Shown piece by piece: positions 31,174-38,216 of a stretch of DNA of 38,216 bases. The notes under the pieces are model-generated. The model was not told the DNA's origin. It was given only the letters and a program-made list of their open reading frames with translations, and searched no databases. Positions within the stretch are counted from its first letter, which is position 1. The number at the start of each line of letters is the position of its first letter. The position numbers and the translations under genes were made by a program. Location: assembly GCA_032907525.1 (NCBI GenBank), contig JAJJPM010000166.1, positions 1-38,216 on the forward strand, in the 5' to 3' direction. This DNA comes from JAHJQQ01 sp032907525 (GTDB lineage: Bacteria > Pseudomonadota > Gammaproteobacteria > Thiohalobacterales > Thiohalobacteraceae).

Positions 31174-31341
31174 GAGCCACGGAAGAACACGGAAGGCACG
31201 GACGAAAACAGATCATGGCCACGAAATCCACGAAACCCACCAAAGTTGGAAAGGCGGGTTCGCAGAAAATACCTTTCGTGGGTTTCGTGGGTTTCGTGGC
31301 GAAAATGGGTTTTGTCCGTGTCGTTCCGTGGATTCCGTGGC
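31174..31341. repeat. Nested inverted-repeat element inside the pilin operon, copy G
   Basis: Outer CACGGAA-type arms are at 31174-31209 and 31309-31341; inner CACGAAA-type arms are at 31215-31247 and 31271-31300. The inner arms are near-perfect complements; the outer arms agree in the core units but not in their spacers. The flank GCAAACCCATT is shared with copy D. It occupies nearly the whole gap between pilW and the PilX-like gene, ending 15 bases before the latter's ATG, so it lies within what should be one transcript. Confidence 0.88.
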
Positions 31342-31356
31342 AAAGGTGGTATTCAA

Positions 31357-32469
31357 ATGGATACGCCCAGAGAAGTACGCAGCCGCATCGACGGCGACCG
31401 ACGCATCGGACGCCGCCAACGCGGCGCGGCGAGCCTGATGATCGGGCTGGCGCTGATCGCCGCCATCGTCGCGCTGGCGGCGGGGCTGGGGCACACGGTC
31501 GCGCTGGAACAGCGCATGGTGCGCAACACCGTGCTCGCCGCGCAGACGCGCGAGGCGGCGATCGCCGGCCTCGGCTACGCCCGGGCGGCGCTGGCGCAGG
31601 CTCGGCCGGCATGGACGACCGTGGCCGACGGGCGGGAACTGGCCACTACCGGAGGCGGCCCGCCGCCGCTGCGCACGCAGGCCGGCGACCGTTTCGCGGT
31701 CAACATCGCCCTCGAACGGCGGCCGCAGTGGCGCGGCTACATCCGCGCCGAGGTGAGCGCGGCACCGGCGGCCGATCCCGAGGTCGAGGCACGCGTCAGT
31801 CAGTTCCTGCTGCCGCTGGGCGTACTGACCGCCGCGGGCGAAGAGGCGCCCCCGCTGGTGGTCGACGGCTGCGCGGATCTGTCGCGGGCGAGCGACCTCT
31901 ATCCGCTGGACGCCGACAGCACCGCTGCCGGTCCCGCGCTGAGCAGTTCGGCCGATGCGGCCTGCACGCGCATCGATGACGCCAACCTCCACGGCGGCAC
32001 CGTGCACGGCAACGCCTTCGCGCCCGGCACGCTCTGGAGCCGTATCATGACGGTCGGCCGGAACGAGTTCCGTGCCCTGGCGGAGGCACAGGCCGCGGCC
32101 GGCGTGCCGCCCTCGCAGCGTGACTACTGGTGGGCGACGGCAGCGGATCTGACCGGCGGGACCTGGCGCACCAGCCTGGGGAGTACCCGACGTCCTGTCG
32201 TGCTCGTCGTTCCGGCGGAACTCGGCTGCCCGGCCTTCGGCGGCGGCGCGCAGATCGTCGGCCTGGTGCTGATCGAGGCCGACTGCAGCGGCGGTCCCGT
32301 CTGGGGTGACCTGCGGCTCTATGGCAGCCTCGCGGTCCGCGGCGATTTCGCCGGGCTCGGCCCCACGAGCCGCCTGTTCCATATGAGCCACGCCGCCGGC
32401 GCACCCCGGCGCATCGAACCGCCGCCGCTGGGCGTGGTGGCGTTCGCCGGCAGCTGGAAGGATTTCTGA
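31357..32469 (+). CDS. PilX-like pilus assembly protein with long C-terminal domain, operon 1
   Basis: A 370-residue protein. The PilX-type N-terminus R-R-Q-R-G-A-A-S-L-M-I-G-L-A-L-I-A-A-I-V is followed by a helix with E-A-A-I-A-G-L-G-Y-A-R-A-A-L. Ordinary PilX is about 170-200 residues; this has some 200 extra residues of beta character: D-G-C-A-D-L, T-V-H-G-N-A-F-A-P-G-T-L, V-V-P-A-E-L-G-C-P-A-F-G-G-G and L-R-L-Y-G-S-L-A-V-R-G. These hint at a repetitive strand structure resembling polymer-forming or right-handed beta folds (inference). The ATG lies just after the repeat element. The stop is two bases before the next gene. Confidence 0.78.
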   Translation: MDTPREVRSRIDGDRRIGRRQRGAASLMIGLALIAAIVALAAGLGHTVALEQRMVRNTVLAAQTREAAIAGLGYARAALAQARPAWTTVADGRELATTGGGPPPLRTQAGDRFAVNIALERRPQWRGYIRAEVSAAPAADPEVEARVSQFLLPLGVLTAAGEEAPPLVVDGCADLSRASDLYPLDADSTAAGPALSSSADAACTRIDDANLHGGTVHGNAFAPGTLWSRIMTVGRNEFRALAEAQAAAGVPPSQRDYWWATAADLTGGTWRTSLGSTRRPVVLVVPAELGCPAFGGGAQIVGLVLIEADCSGGPVWGDLRLYGSLAVRGDFAGLGPTSRLFHMSHAAGAPRRIEPPPLGVVAFAGSWKDF

Positions 32470-32471
32470 GC

Positions 32472-32885
32472 ATGCGCGCCGCGCGCGGCTTCGCCCTGAT
32501 CGAGGCGCTGATCACGCTGGCGGTGATCCTGGTCGGGCTGACCGGGGCGCTGCGGCTGCAGGCCGGCCTGCTGAGCGCCAGCGCCGCGGCCAAGGCCCGC
32601 GATGAGGCCCAGGCACTGGCGACGGCCCGCCTCGCCCGGCTCCGCGACCAGCTCTCCGAAGCCGACTACCGCGACGGACTCGTCCCCGGCCGCGAGGAGA
32701 TCCCGGGCCAGTTGCACCGCTACCGCGCCGAATGGCGCATCACGGCCCACGGCGTGCCCGACTGCAAGCACATCACCCTCGACATCCGCTGGCCGGCCGC
32801 AGATCCTGTCGACTCCGTCACAGTCCAGACCCTCGTGCCCCGCCCCGACCTGCCCCGCTTCGCCCGCCAGCAGCTCCAGCCCTGA
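32472..32885 (+). CDS. PilV-like minor prepilin, operon 1
   Basis: A 137-residue prepilin. Cleavage falls after M-R-A-A-R-G, then F-A-L-I-E-A-L-I-T-L-A-V-I-L-V-G-L-T-G-A-L-R-L-Q, with Glu5 and the long PilV-like hydrophobic helix. The remainder has a helix A-R-D-E-A-Q-A-L-A-T-A-R-L-A-R-L and a small beta region with a single cysteine (V-P-D-C-K-H). It ends the GC-rich operon. No pilY1 follows here; the next gene after 174 bases belongs to a compositionally different minor-pilin set. Confidence 0.8.
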   Translation: MRAARGFALIEALITLAVILVGLTGALRLQAGLLSASAAAKARDEAQALATARLARLRDQLSEADYRDGLVPGREEIPGQLHRYRAEWRITAHGVPDCKHITLDIRWPAADPVDSVTVQTLVPRPDLPRFARQQLQP

Positions 32886-32922
32886 GCCGCGGGTCCAGGT
32901 TTCCCCAGCCCCGGCCGTTAAT

Positions 32923-32967
32923 CCTGTCCGTAACGTCCCTGTTCGTAACGCACCTGTTCGTACACGC
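32923..32967. repeat. Three 15-bp direct repeats at the junction of the two pilin operons
   Basis: CCTGTCCGTAACG (32923), CCTGTTCGTAACG (32938) and CCTGTTCGTACAC (32953) recur every 15 bases. They lie about 95 bases upstream of the second fimT, at the point where base composition drops. They could be iterated operator sites or a short tandem duplication. Confidence 0.6.
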
Positions 32968-33059
32968 CTGGCCCCGGCCGCTGCCGCTCGTCGGCCGATC
33001 CGGCCGGTTCATCGGGAACCGGCGGACAGCCGGTCGTGCGGTGGAGTAGAAGAGAAGCC

Positions 33060-33548
33060 ATGAAAACACACTCCGGATTCACGCTCGTCGAGCTGATGAT
33101 CACGCTCGCCATCGCCGCGATTCTGCTTACGGTAGGAATACCGTCTTTTCAGAATGTATTGCAGAACAACCGGCTGGCAACCCAGGCGAATAGCCTGGTC
33201 GGCGCCCTCAATCTGGCCCGCAGCGAGGCGATCAAGCGCGGCGCCGATATCAGCATCACGGCGGCAAGCGGCGGCTTCCAGAACGGCTGGTGCGTGCACC
33301 TCGGCGACGGCTGTGGCAGTGCTACCGACAATCTCCGGCAGTTCGACGCCATGAGTCAGATGAGCGTGAATTCCGGTGGTGTGACTACCCTGGTGTTCAA
33401 TGGACGGGGGTACAAGACCACACCTAACGCAGCGGTCGCCATCCGGCTACAACCCCAGGACTGCAGCACAGGCGATGCCGGCCGTGCCCGTATCATCAAC
33501 ATTTCCAACACCGGTCGAGCCAGCGTTTCAACAGGGGCATGTTCATGA
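33060..33548 (+). CDS. Type IV minor pilin, FimT/FimU (GspH) family, operon 2
   Basis: A 162-residue GspH/FimT prepilin. Cleavage falls after M-K-T-H-S-G, then F-T-L-V-E-L-M-I-T-L-A-I-A-A-I-L-L-T-V-G-I-P-S-F. The diagnostic N-N-R-L-A-T-Q-A-N-S-L and L-N-L-A-R-S-E-A-I-K-R-G are present, and the C-domain has G-W-C-V-H, D-G-C-G-S and terminal cysteines. Codon use includes many A/T-ending codons, unlike operon 1. GAGAAG precedes ATG 33060. The stop overlaps the pilV start (ATGA at 33545). First gene of a canonical fimT-pilV-pilW-pilX-pilY1 set. Confidence 0.9.
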   Translation: MKTHSGFTLVELMITLAIAAILLTVGIPSFQNVLQNNRLATQANSLVGALNLARSEAIKRGADISITAASGGFQNGWCVHLGDGCGSATDNLRQFDAMSQMSVNSGGVTTLVFNGRGYKTTPNAAVAIRLQPQDCSTGDAGRARIINISNTGRASVSTGACS

Positions 33549-34003
33549 ACGCTTCGCGGACAAGATCACCTACCCTGGCAATGTTCCGGCACGGCCATCG
33601 CGACAACGGATTCTCGCTGATTGAGATTCTAATCACCGTACTCGTTCTCGCTATTGGCCTGCTGGGCCTGGCCGGATTACAGGGTACATCACTGAGAAAC
33701 AACCAAAGCGCCTATGTACGCACACAGGCCACCAATCTCGCTTATGAAATAGTCGATGCCATGCGCGCCAACGTCACCGTGGCACGTGCCGGCGGCTATG
33801 ACATCGCGTATGGCGCCGCCCCCTCAAGCAGCGGTATTGCCCAGGATGACCTCACAAACTGGCGCGCCCGTCTGGCGACCACTCTACCGACTGGCGATAG
33901 TGAGATTGTACGCGCCGGCGACATCTTCACCATCCGCATACGCTGGGACGACAGTCGTGGCGCCGAGGCGCCTCAGGTCTTTGAAATGGAGACACGGCTA
34001 TGA
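33545..34003 (+). CDS. pilV: PilV, type IV pilus modification/minor pilin, operon 2
   Basis: A 152-residue prepilin (154 if ATG 33539 is used). The unusually long leader (about 21 residues) ends G-H-R-D-N-G. Mature F-S-L-I-E-I-L-I-T-V-L-V-L-A-I-G-L-L-G-L-A-G-L-Q-G is the classical PilV signature, followed by A-Y-V-R-T-Q-A-T-N-L-A-Y-E-I-V-D-A-M-R-A-N. ATG 33545 is preferred because it forms the ATGA coupling with fimT. Its stop overlaps pilW in another ATGA. Confidence 0.9.
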   Translation: MNASRTRSPTLAMFRHGHRDNGFSLIEILITVLVLAIGLLGLAGLQGTSLRNNQSAYVRTQATNLAYEIVDAMRANVTVARAGGYDIAYGAAPSSSGIAQDDLTNWRARLATTLPTGDSEIVRAGDIFTIRIRWDDSRGAEAPQVFEMETRL

Positions 34004-35136
34004 ACGAGCCGAACACCCAGCCCTCCGGTCGTCAGCATACCCAGCGAGGCATCTCTTTAGTTGAGATCATGGTTTCGCTGGTGATTGGTCTGGTGCTTAC
34101 CGCTGGCATAATTCAACTATTCCTGGGCAGCAAACAAACGTATCGCTTCCAAGACGCGTTGTCGCGCGTACAGGAAAATGCACGCTTTGCGATCGATGCG
34201 CTCAATTTCGACGTACGCATGGCCGGCAATCTTGGCTGCACGGCGTTCGTCACCACCATCAACAATACTCTGAACGGCGCACCTCCAGCATTCAACCCGG
34301 GGGCCGGAATCCAAGGCTGGGAAGCCAATGGCACAGCTCCTGGCAACACTTTCGCTCTGCCCGCCGCCAACACAGCGGTCGTCGACGCAAGCGCGGGTGG
34401 GTGGAGCACATCCGGTGGCGCCCTACTGGATTCCGCGACGATGGCGGTTCCAGGCTCGGATATCCTGCGCATTTGGCGCGGCGATAATAATCCGGCGACC
34501 ATCAACAGCATCAGCCCGGGCGCCAACACTGTCGTCAACGCGACCCCCAATGCCACTTTCGAGGACGGCGACATTCTATTGCTTAGTGACTGCCAGAACG
34601 CTGATTGGGTCCAGGCCTGCAATGTCCAAGCAACAGCTGGCGGCACTTCCGTCAATGCAACGCTCTCTGCCGGATGCTCACCGGGCAATATCCCGTCTCA
34701 AAATGTACTCACGAAAGCTGGTGGGCATGTCGTCAAACTCGAAAGCTTCATCTATTACGTGGGAAAGAGAGACGATGCTACCAACAGCCCGCCTGGGCTA
34801 TTCCGTCGACCACTCGGCGTTACCGGTGGCAATGGGGCGGCTGCCGGTGCCGCAGAAGAAGTGGTCGAAGGCGTCGAAAACATGCAGATCCTGTATGGCA
34901 TCGACACCAATGGTGACCGTATCGTGGATCGCTATGTCACGGCAACTAATGTGAATGACTGGCAGCGCGTAACAAGCGTTCGGATTGCGCTATTGATGCG
35001 TGCGACTGACCCCGGTGACGACATCAGCGGGGCAGCCACTTACACCTTAGCCGGCACCAACGCAACAGCGGTCGCCGATAACCGGCTGCGGCAGGTGTTC
35101 AACACCACTGTAGCGCTCAGAAATCGCGTTCCATGA
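34000..35136 (+). CDS. pilW: PilW, minor pilin, operon 2
   Basis: A 378-residue PilW. Cleavage falls after Q-H-T-Q-R-G, then I-S-L-V-E-I-M-V-S-L-V-I-G-L-V-L-T-A-G-I-I-Q-L-F, then R-F-Q-D-A-L-S-R-V-Q-E-N-A-R-F-A-I-D and M-A-G-N-L-G-C. The C-terminal half has V-V-E-G-V-E-N-M-Q-I-L-Y-G-I-D and V-T-S-V-R-I-A-L-L-M-R, a standard PilW region. It helps form the priming complex with PilV, PilX and PilY1. Codon use is clearly less GC-rich than in pilW of operon 1. It is coupled by ATGA to pilV and 10 bases before pilX. Confidence 0.92.
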   Translation: MNEPNTQPSGRQHTQRGISLVEIMVSLVIGLVLTAGIIQLFLGSKQTYRFQDALSRVQENARFAIDALNFDVRMAGNLGCTAFVTTINNTLNGAPPAFNPGAGIQGWEANGTAPGNTFALPAANTAVVDASAGGWSTSGGALLDSATMAVPGSDILRIWRGDNNPATINSISPGANTVVNATPNATFEDGDILLLSDCQNADWVQACNVQATAGGTSVNATLSAGCSPGNIPSQNVLTKAGGHVVKLESFIYYVGKRDDATNSPPGLFRRPLGVTGGNGAAAGAAEEVVEGVENMQILYGIDTNGDRIVDRYVTATNVNDWQRVTSVRIALLMRATDPGDDISGAATYTLAGTNATAVADNRLRQVFNTTVALRNRVP

Positions 35137-35146
35137 GACAGACATC

Positions 35147-35662
35147 ATGAAGACTACTGTTTCCGCTACTTCCAGTACACGCATGGCGAAAGACCAAAGC
35201 GGGGCCGTACTGATCATTAGCCTTATTTTTTTGCTACTGATGACCCTGATCGGTGTGACCTCTATGCAAGGCACCACCCTGCAGGAGCGAATGGCAGGCA
35301 ACATGCGCGACCGGGACCTGGCATTGCAGGCGGCCGAAGCCGCCCTGCGCGCGGGCGAAGCCTGGATCGAGGTAACCGCCAACAAGGGTACGGCGGACGC
35401 CGCGACACCTCTGGAGGATCTGATCGCTTCGGGCCTGCTGCGAGACTGGGATGGAAGCGCCCCCAGCGGCACCCTGGCCGGCTTTACGCCGGAACTGGCG
35501 ACCAACCCCGTGTTTTATGTCCAGCCATCCCAACAGGTCATCTATGGGGTGACGGCAACGAGCATGACGGTCGAGGATTTCTACCCCGTTACGGCGCGTG
35601 GTGTCGGAAGCACAGGCATGTCCGTCGTCATACTTCAGACTATGTTCAAGCGACTCGACTGA
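35147..35662 (+). CDS. pilX: PilX, minor pilin, operon 2
   Basis: A 171-residue PilX. The N-terminus has K-D-Q-S-G-A-V-L-I-I-S-L-I-F-L-L-L-M-T-L-I-G-V. The PilX hallmark Q-E-R-M-A-G-N-M-R-D-R-D-L-A-L-Q-A-A-E-A-A-L-R-A-G-E follows, then a compact C-domain ending V-V-I-L-Q-T-M-F-K-R-L-D. The length is usual. In the canonical priming complex PilX sits next to PilW and PilY1. It is followed after 88 bases by pilY1. Confidence 0.92.
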   Translation: MKTTVSATSSTRMAKDQSGAVLIISLIFLLLMTLIGVTSMQGTTLQERMAGNMRDRDLALQAAEAALRAGEAWIEVTANKGTADAATPLEDLIASGLLRDWDGSAPSGTLAGFTPELATNPVFYVQPSQQVIYGVTATSMTVEDFYPVTARGVGSTGMSVVILQTMFKRLD

Positions 35663-35750
35663 GCATACCGCACCCAATGGCCGAGGAAGATCCAGCCTTT
35701 GGCTCTGAGTGCCGAACGCAATCAACACAGCTGGTATTTGGAGAGACATC

Positions 35751-36935
35751 ATGAACACCAATGGCGTCCTATCTGCGATTGAGCGTCGGTTCAGAGCCAT
35801 CGGCCTCGGCGCGGCCATCGGTTTGGCCACGGCCCTGCCCACGCAGGCGGCAGTAGACATCGCCAGCGTCCCTCTATTTCTCACCGCCAGCGTCGACCCC
35901 AACTTGATGTTTATTCTGGACGATTCGGGGTCCATGCAATTCGAAGTCATGCCGGATGAACTCATTCACAGCACTACGCGCTACGTCTTTCCGCGTGCCA
36001 ATGGAGTCTATGGCGAGGGTGACTACAGCAACTACGTTGCTACGGTCGCCGATGGCGCACCCTATAACGCCCTCATGCGTTCCCCCCAGGTCAATACGCT
36101 TTACTACAATCCATCGGTCACCTACACGCCCTGGACGCGGCATGACGGCTCGCTGTACCCCGCCGCCACACCCGAGTGTGCCCTGCACAACCCGGAGCGA
36201 ACCGGCGCTTGTCCTACCGGTACGACCTCGGCAAACAGTTATGCGCGCAACCTCACGGTCGACAACGGTAATTACAACAGCAATCGCTGGTATTCCTGTA
36301 CCAAATCCGGGGCCAGCGTTAGCTGCTCCTACACTACTGGCAGCAGAACCTTTTGGCCGGCCGTATATTTCTGGCACAACGGTGGCGATATATGGACGTG
36401 GGGAAACTACACCAAGGTCGAGATCTTGCCTACCACAACCAGCTACACGGGCCATGGCCGCGAAAGCCGCGGCGACTGCGCTGCCGCGCCGACCTGCACC
36501 TATGCTGAGGAGATGCAGAATTTCGCCAACTGGTACACTTATTATCGGTCCCGCGTGCTTGCGGCACGCGCCGGCATCGGCAAAGCCTTCGCCGAGCAGG
36601 GAGAAGGCATGCGTGTCGGCTTCGCAGCCATCAATAAGGGCTCTACCACGATTGACGGCGTCAGCACCGGCACCATCATCCGCGGCGTACGCCCTTTCTC
36701 GGGCAGCGATCGGATAGATTTCTTTGACCTGCTCTACGGCCATATCATCCCAAATGAGGGCACGCCATTGCGTCGTGCGCTGAATGATGTAGGCCTATAT
36801 TTCTCGAGGGCTGGCATCCGGGGTCCCTGGGGCTGCAGGCCGGGGGCTTCTTCGACGGCTGGCGCGTGGCTCCCAAGCTGGCGCCCACGTGGTACGTCTC
36901 CCCCCACCTCGAACTCGGGGGGGAGTACGAGCTGA
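35751..36935 (+). CDS. pilY1: PilY1, N-terminal part; reading frame broken
   Basis: 394 codons of a PilY1/PilC pilus-tip adhesin and biogenesis factor. A signal peptide (about 1-31, ending T-Q-A-A-V) is followed by a von Willebrand A-type start with the metal-site motif M-F-I-L-D-D-S-G-S-M. The domain then runs normally to L-R-R-A-L-N-D-V-G-L-Y-F-S-R (to about 36808). After that the frame gives a low-complexity tail (S-S-T-A-G-A-W and so on) and stops at 36935, whereas the rest of PilY1 continues in another frame from 36956. GGAG precedes ATG 35751. As sequenced, it would yield a truncated protein without the PilY1 propeller. It is a true mutation, a chimera or an assembly error. Confidence 0.85.
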   Translation: MNTNGVLSAIERRFRAIGLGAAIGLATALPTQAAVDIASVPLFLTASVDPNLMFILDDSGSMQFEVMPDELIHSTTRYVFPRANGVYGEGDYSNYVATVADGAPYNALMRSPQVNTLYYNPSVTYTPWTRHDGSLYPAATPECALHNPERTGACPTGTTSANSYARNLTVDNGNYNSNRWYSCTKSGASVSCSYTTGSRTFWPAVYFWHNGGDIWTWGNYTKVEILPTTTSYTGHGRESRGDCAAAPTCTYAEEMQNFANWYTYYRSRVLAARAGIGKAFAEQGEGMRVGFAAINKGSTTIDGVSTGTIIRGVRPFSGSDRIDFFDLLYGHIIPNEGTPLRRALNDVGLYFSRAGIRGPWGCRPGASSTAGAWLPSWRPRGTSPPTSNSGGSTS

Positions 36936-36955
36936 ACCGGATCCGCTTCCCCGCA
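36812..36955 (+). other. Apparent foreign segment inside pilY1 (DUF5916-like beta-barrel fragment)
   Basis: In the +2 frame this 144-base stretch reads W-H-P-G-S-L-G-L-Q-A-G-G-F-F-D-G-W-R, then P-T-W-Y-V-S-P-H-L-E-L-G-G-E-Y-E-L-N-R-I-R-F-P. That strongly resembles the C-terminal barrel of DUF5916 outer-membrane proteins and not PilY1. It is also much more GC-rich than its surroundings and contains C6 (36900-36905) and G7 (36917-36923) runs. At the left edge the PilY1 frame also reads a plausible R-G-P-W-G-x-x-P-G, so the junction may lie in shared sequence around GGTCCCTGGGG. Confidence 0.5.
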
Positions 36956-38216
36956 CACCTGCAGTGCAGGCAGAACTTTAGCATTCTGATGACCGACGGC
37001 TATTGGACGGAAGGGTCGACATACCAGGCCAGCACCAGCGGCGCCCGCACCAACAATGATGGCACGAACGGCACCACCATCACCGGCCCAAATGACCAGT
37101 CCTATTCCTACACGGCGGCTTCGCCGTTCACGGATAGCTATAGCAATACACTGGCCGATGTCGCCATGTATTATTGGAAGCGTGACCTGCGCACCGATCT
37201 GGGTAACGAAGTGCCGACCACACCCGCCAACCCAGCGTTCTGGCAGCACATGGTGACCTTCGGCGTCGGTCTCGGTGTTTCCGGCTCGGTCGACCCCGAT
37301 GCCGCCTTTGACGCCATAGGCTCTGGCACTATCGTCAGCTGGCCCGATCCGACCGCCAGTGAGGCGGCCAAGCTCGACGACCTACTGCACGCTGCCGTCA
37401 ACAGCCGCGGCGGATTCTTCAGTGCCGCTGACCCCGTAACGTTCGCCAACGAGCTGAGCGACGTACTGAACACTATCGTTGCCCGTGTGGAAAGCTCTTC
37501 GACATCGGCGGCGGCCAGCTCCGCTACATTGCAGAGCGACACACTGCTGTATACGGCCGGGTTCCGCAGCACCGACTGGTCCGGCCAGCTGCAGGCACGG
37601 CACATCAACGCCAATGGCAGTCTGGGCAGCACAGCCTGGAGCGCGGAGGCCAAACTACGCGAACAAAGTCCTGGGGATCGTAACATTTTAACCGTCAACA
37701 GCGACACAAATAGTGGCGTGCAGCTGACGCTTGCCAATCTTGGCGCCGTTCAGCTGTCCGCCATCAACCGCGACCTTGATGGGGTAACAGATGGACTCGG
37801 CGGCAACCGCATCGCCTGGCTGCGCGGTGACGAGACGGCGCATAGCTCCTTCCGCAGCCGCTCGGGCAGCGGTGAGGCAAGACTGCTGGGTGACATTATC
37901 AACTCCAATCCGCAGTTCGCCGGAAAAAAGAATTTCGGGTATCGGTTACTGAGCGATTTGGGCGACAGCTACACATCTTTCCGCAACAGTGCCGGATACC
38001 AAGCACGCCCCAACATGCTCTATCTGGGAGCCAATGATGGATTGCTACACGGCTTCGATGCCGCAACGGGAACCGAGCAGTTTGCGTACATGCCCAGCGA
38101 ACTGCTGCTGCCTGAAATCACCGGCAGTTTTGCGCGCATCAACCGCCTGATGGCACAGGATTACAGTCACAGGTACTTCGTGGATGGCACCGTGGCGATT
38201 GGCGATGCGCACTGGG
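36956..38216 (+). CDS. pilY1: PilY1, C-terminal part, out of frame and running off the window
   Basis: This frame is open from upstream of 36956 to the window end. It gives H-L-Q-C-R-Q-N-F-S-I-L-M-T-D-G-Y-W, the usual continuation of the PilY1 vWA region. Next comes F-W-Q-H-M-V-T-F-G-V-G-L-G-V, then the propeller (Neisseria PilC) domain with L-L-G-D-I-I-N-S-N-P-Q-F-A-G and L-Y-L-G-A-N-D-G-L-L-H-G-F-D-A. One inserted base between about 36810 and 36950 would join it to the N-terminal part. The first ATG in frame is 36989, but no ribosome site supports independent translation. The propeller repeats and C-terminus lie beyond the window. Confidence 0.83.

Noticed and set aside
36800..36960. Programmed ribosomal frameshift in pilY1
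   Set aside because: The intervening 144 bases look like a different protein in the +2 frame and no slippery heptamer with downstream structure is seen. A mutation, tract-length switch or assembly chimera is more economical.

Overview
The window reads as chromosome of a GC-rich, sulfur-oxidising gammaproteobacterium (Chromatiales/Ectothiorhodospiraceae-like). The reasons are a SoxX-SoxA pair, gammaproteobacterial minor-pilin synteny next to thiO, and a YbdG-type channel. The lineage call is inference from gene content only. No phage, IS transposase, integrase or CRISPR array is visible. One tRNA gene (Thr, anticodon CGT) is present.

Layout. 1-1.7 kb: soxX-soxA. 1.8-4.1 kb: a methyltransferase and a GT4 glycosyltransferase, the latter preceded by a five-unit, 11-bp-period array that looks like a Pho box. 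4.0-6.3 kb (minus): two DUF1538 membrane proteins with a PII-like and a CBS protein, in overlapping reading frames. 6.6-11.3 kb: P-type ATPase, retropepsin-like protease, AGCS amino-acid symporter. 11.5-17.8 kb: FKBP-nadC, YbdG-type MscS channel, beta-CASP nuclease, HDOD and GAF-GGDEF signalling proteins. 18.4-20.4 kb: asnB. 20.7-25.8 kb (minus): a tightly coupled six-gene operon (FN3-like membrane protein, AllC/HyuC-type amidohydrolase, isochorismatase-fold hydrolase, SSS symporter, a 40-aa one-helix protein, an aspartate-transcarbamoylase-like enzyme) that looks like an uptake and breakdown route for a carbamoylated (ureido) compound. 26-29.3 kb: a small secreted protein, an 86-aa protein, HIT protein, tRNA-Thr, a Fur-family regulator, thiO. 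29.3-38.2 kb: two successive minor-pilin operons. The first is very GC-rich and has no pilY1. The second is clearly lower in GC and ends in a pilY1 that is frameshifted around a stretch resembling a foreign beta-barrel gene.

The strongest unexplained signal is a family of intergenic inverted repeats at seven loci (about 22, 2487, 11259, 18245, 20488, 26333, 31174). Each arm carries three or so CACGGAA or CACGAAA units at 9-10 bp period, sometimes framed by (GTGAGGA)n heptamers. Most abut the stop codon of a gene. Several copies are nested one within another, and in some copies the two arms match each other better than they match other copies. A second recurring signal is a -10-like hexamer exactly six bases before ATG in four genes, which predicts leaderless transcripts.
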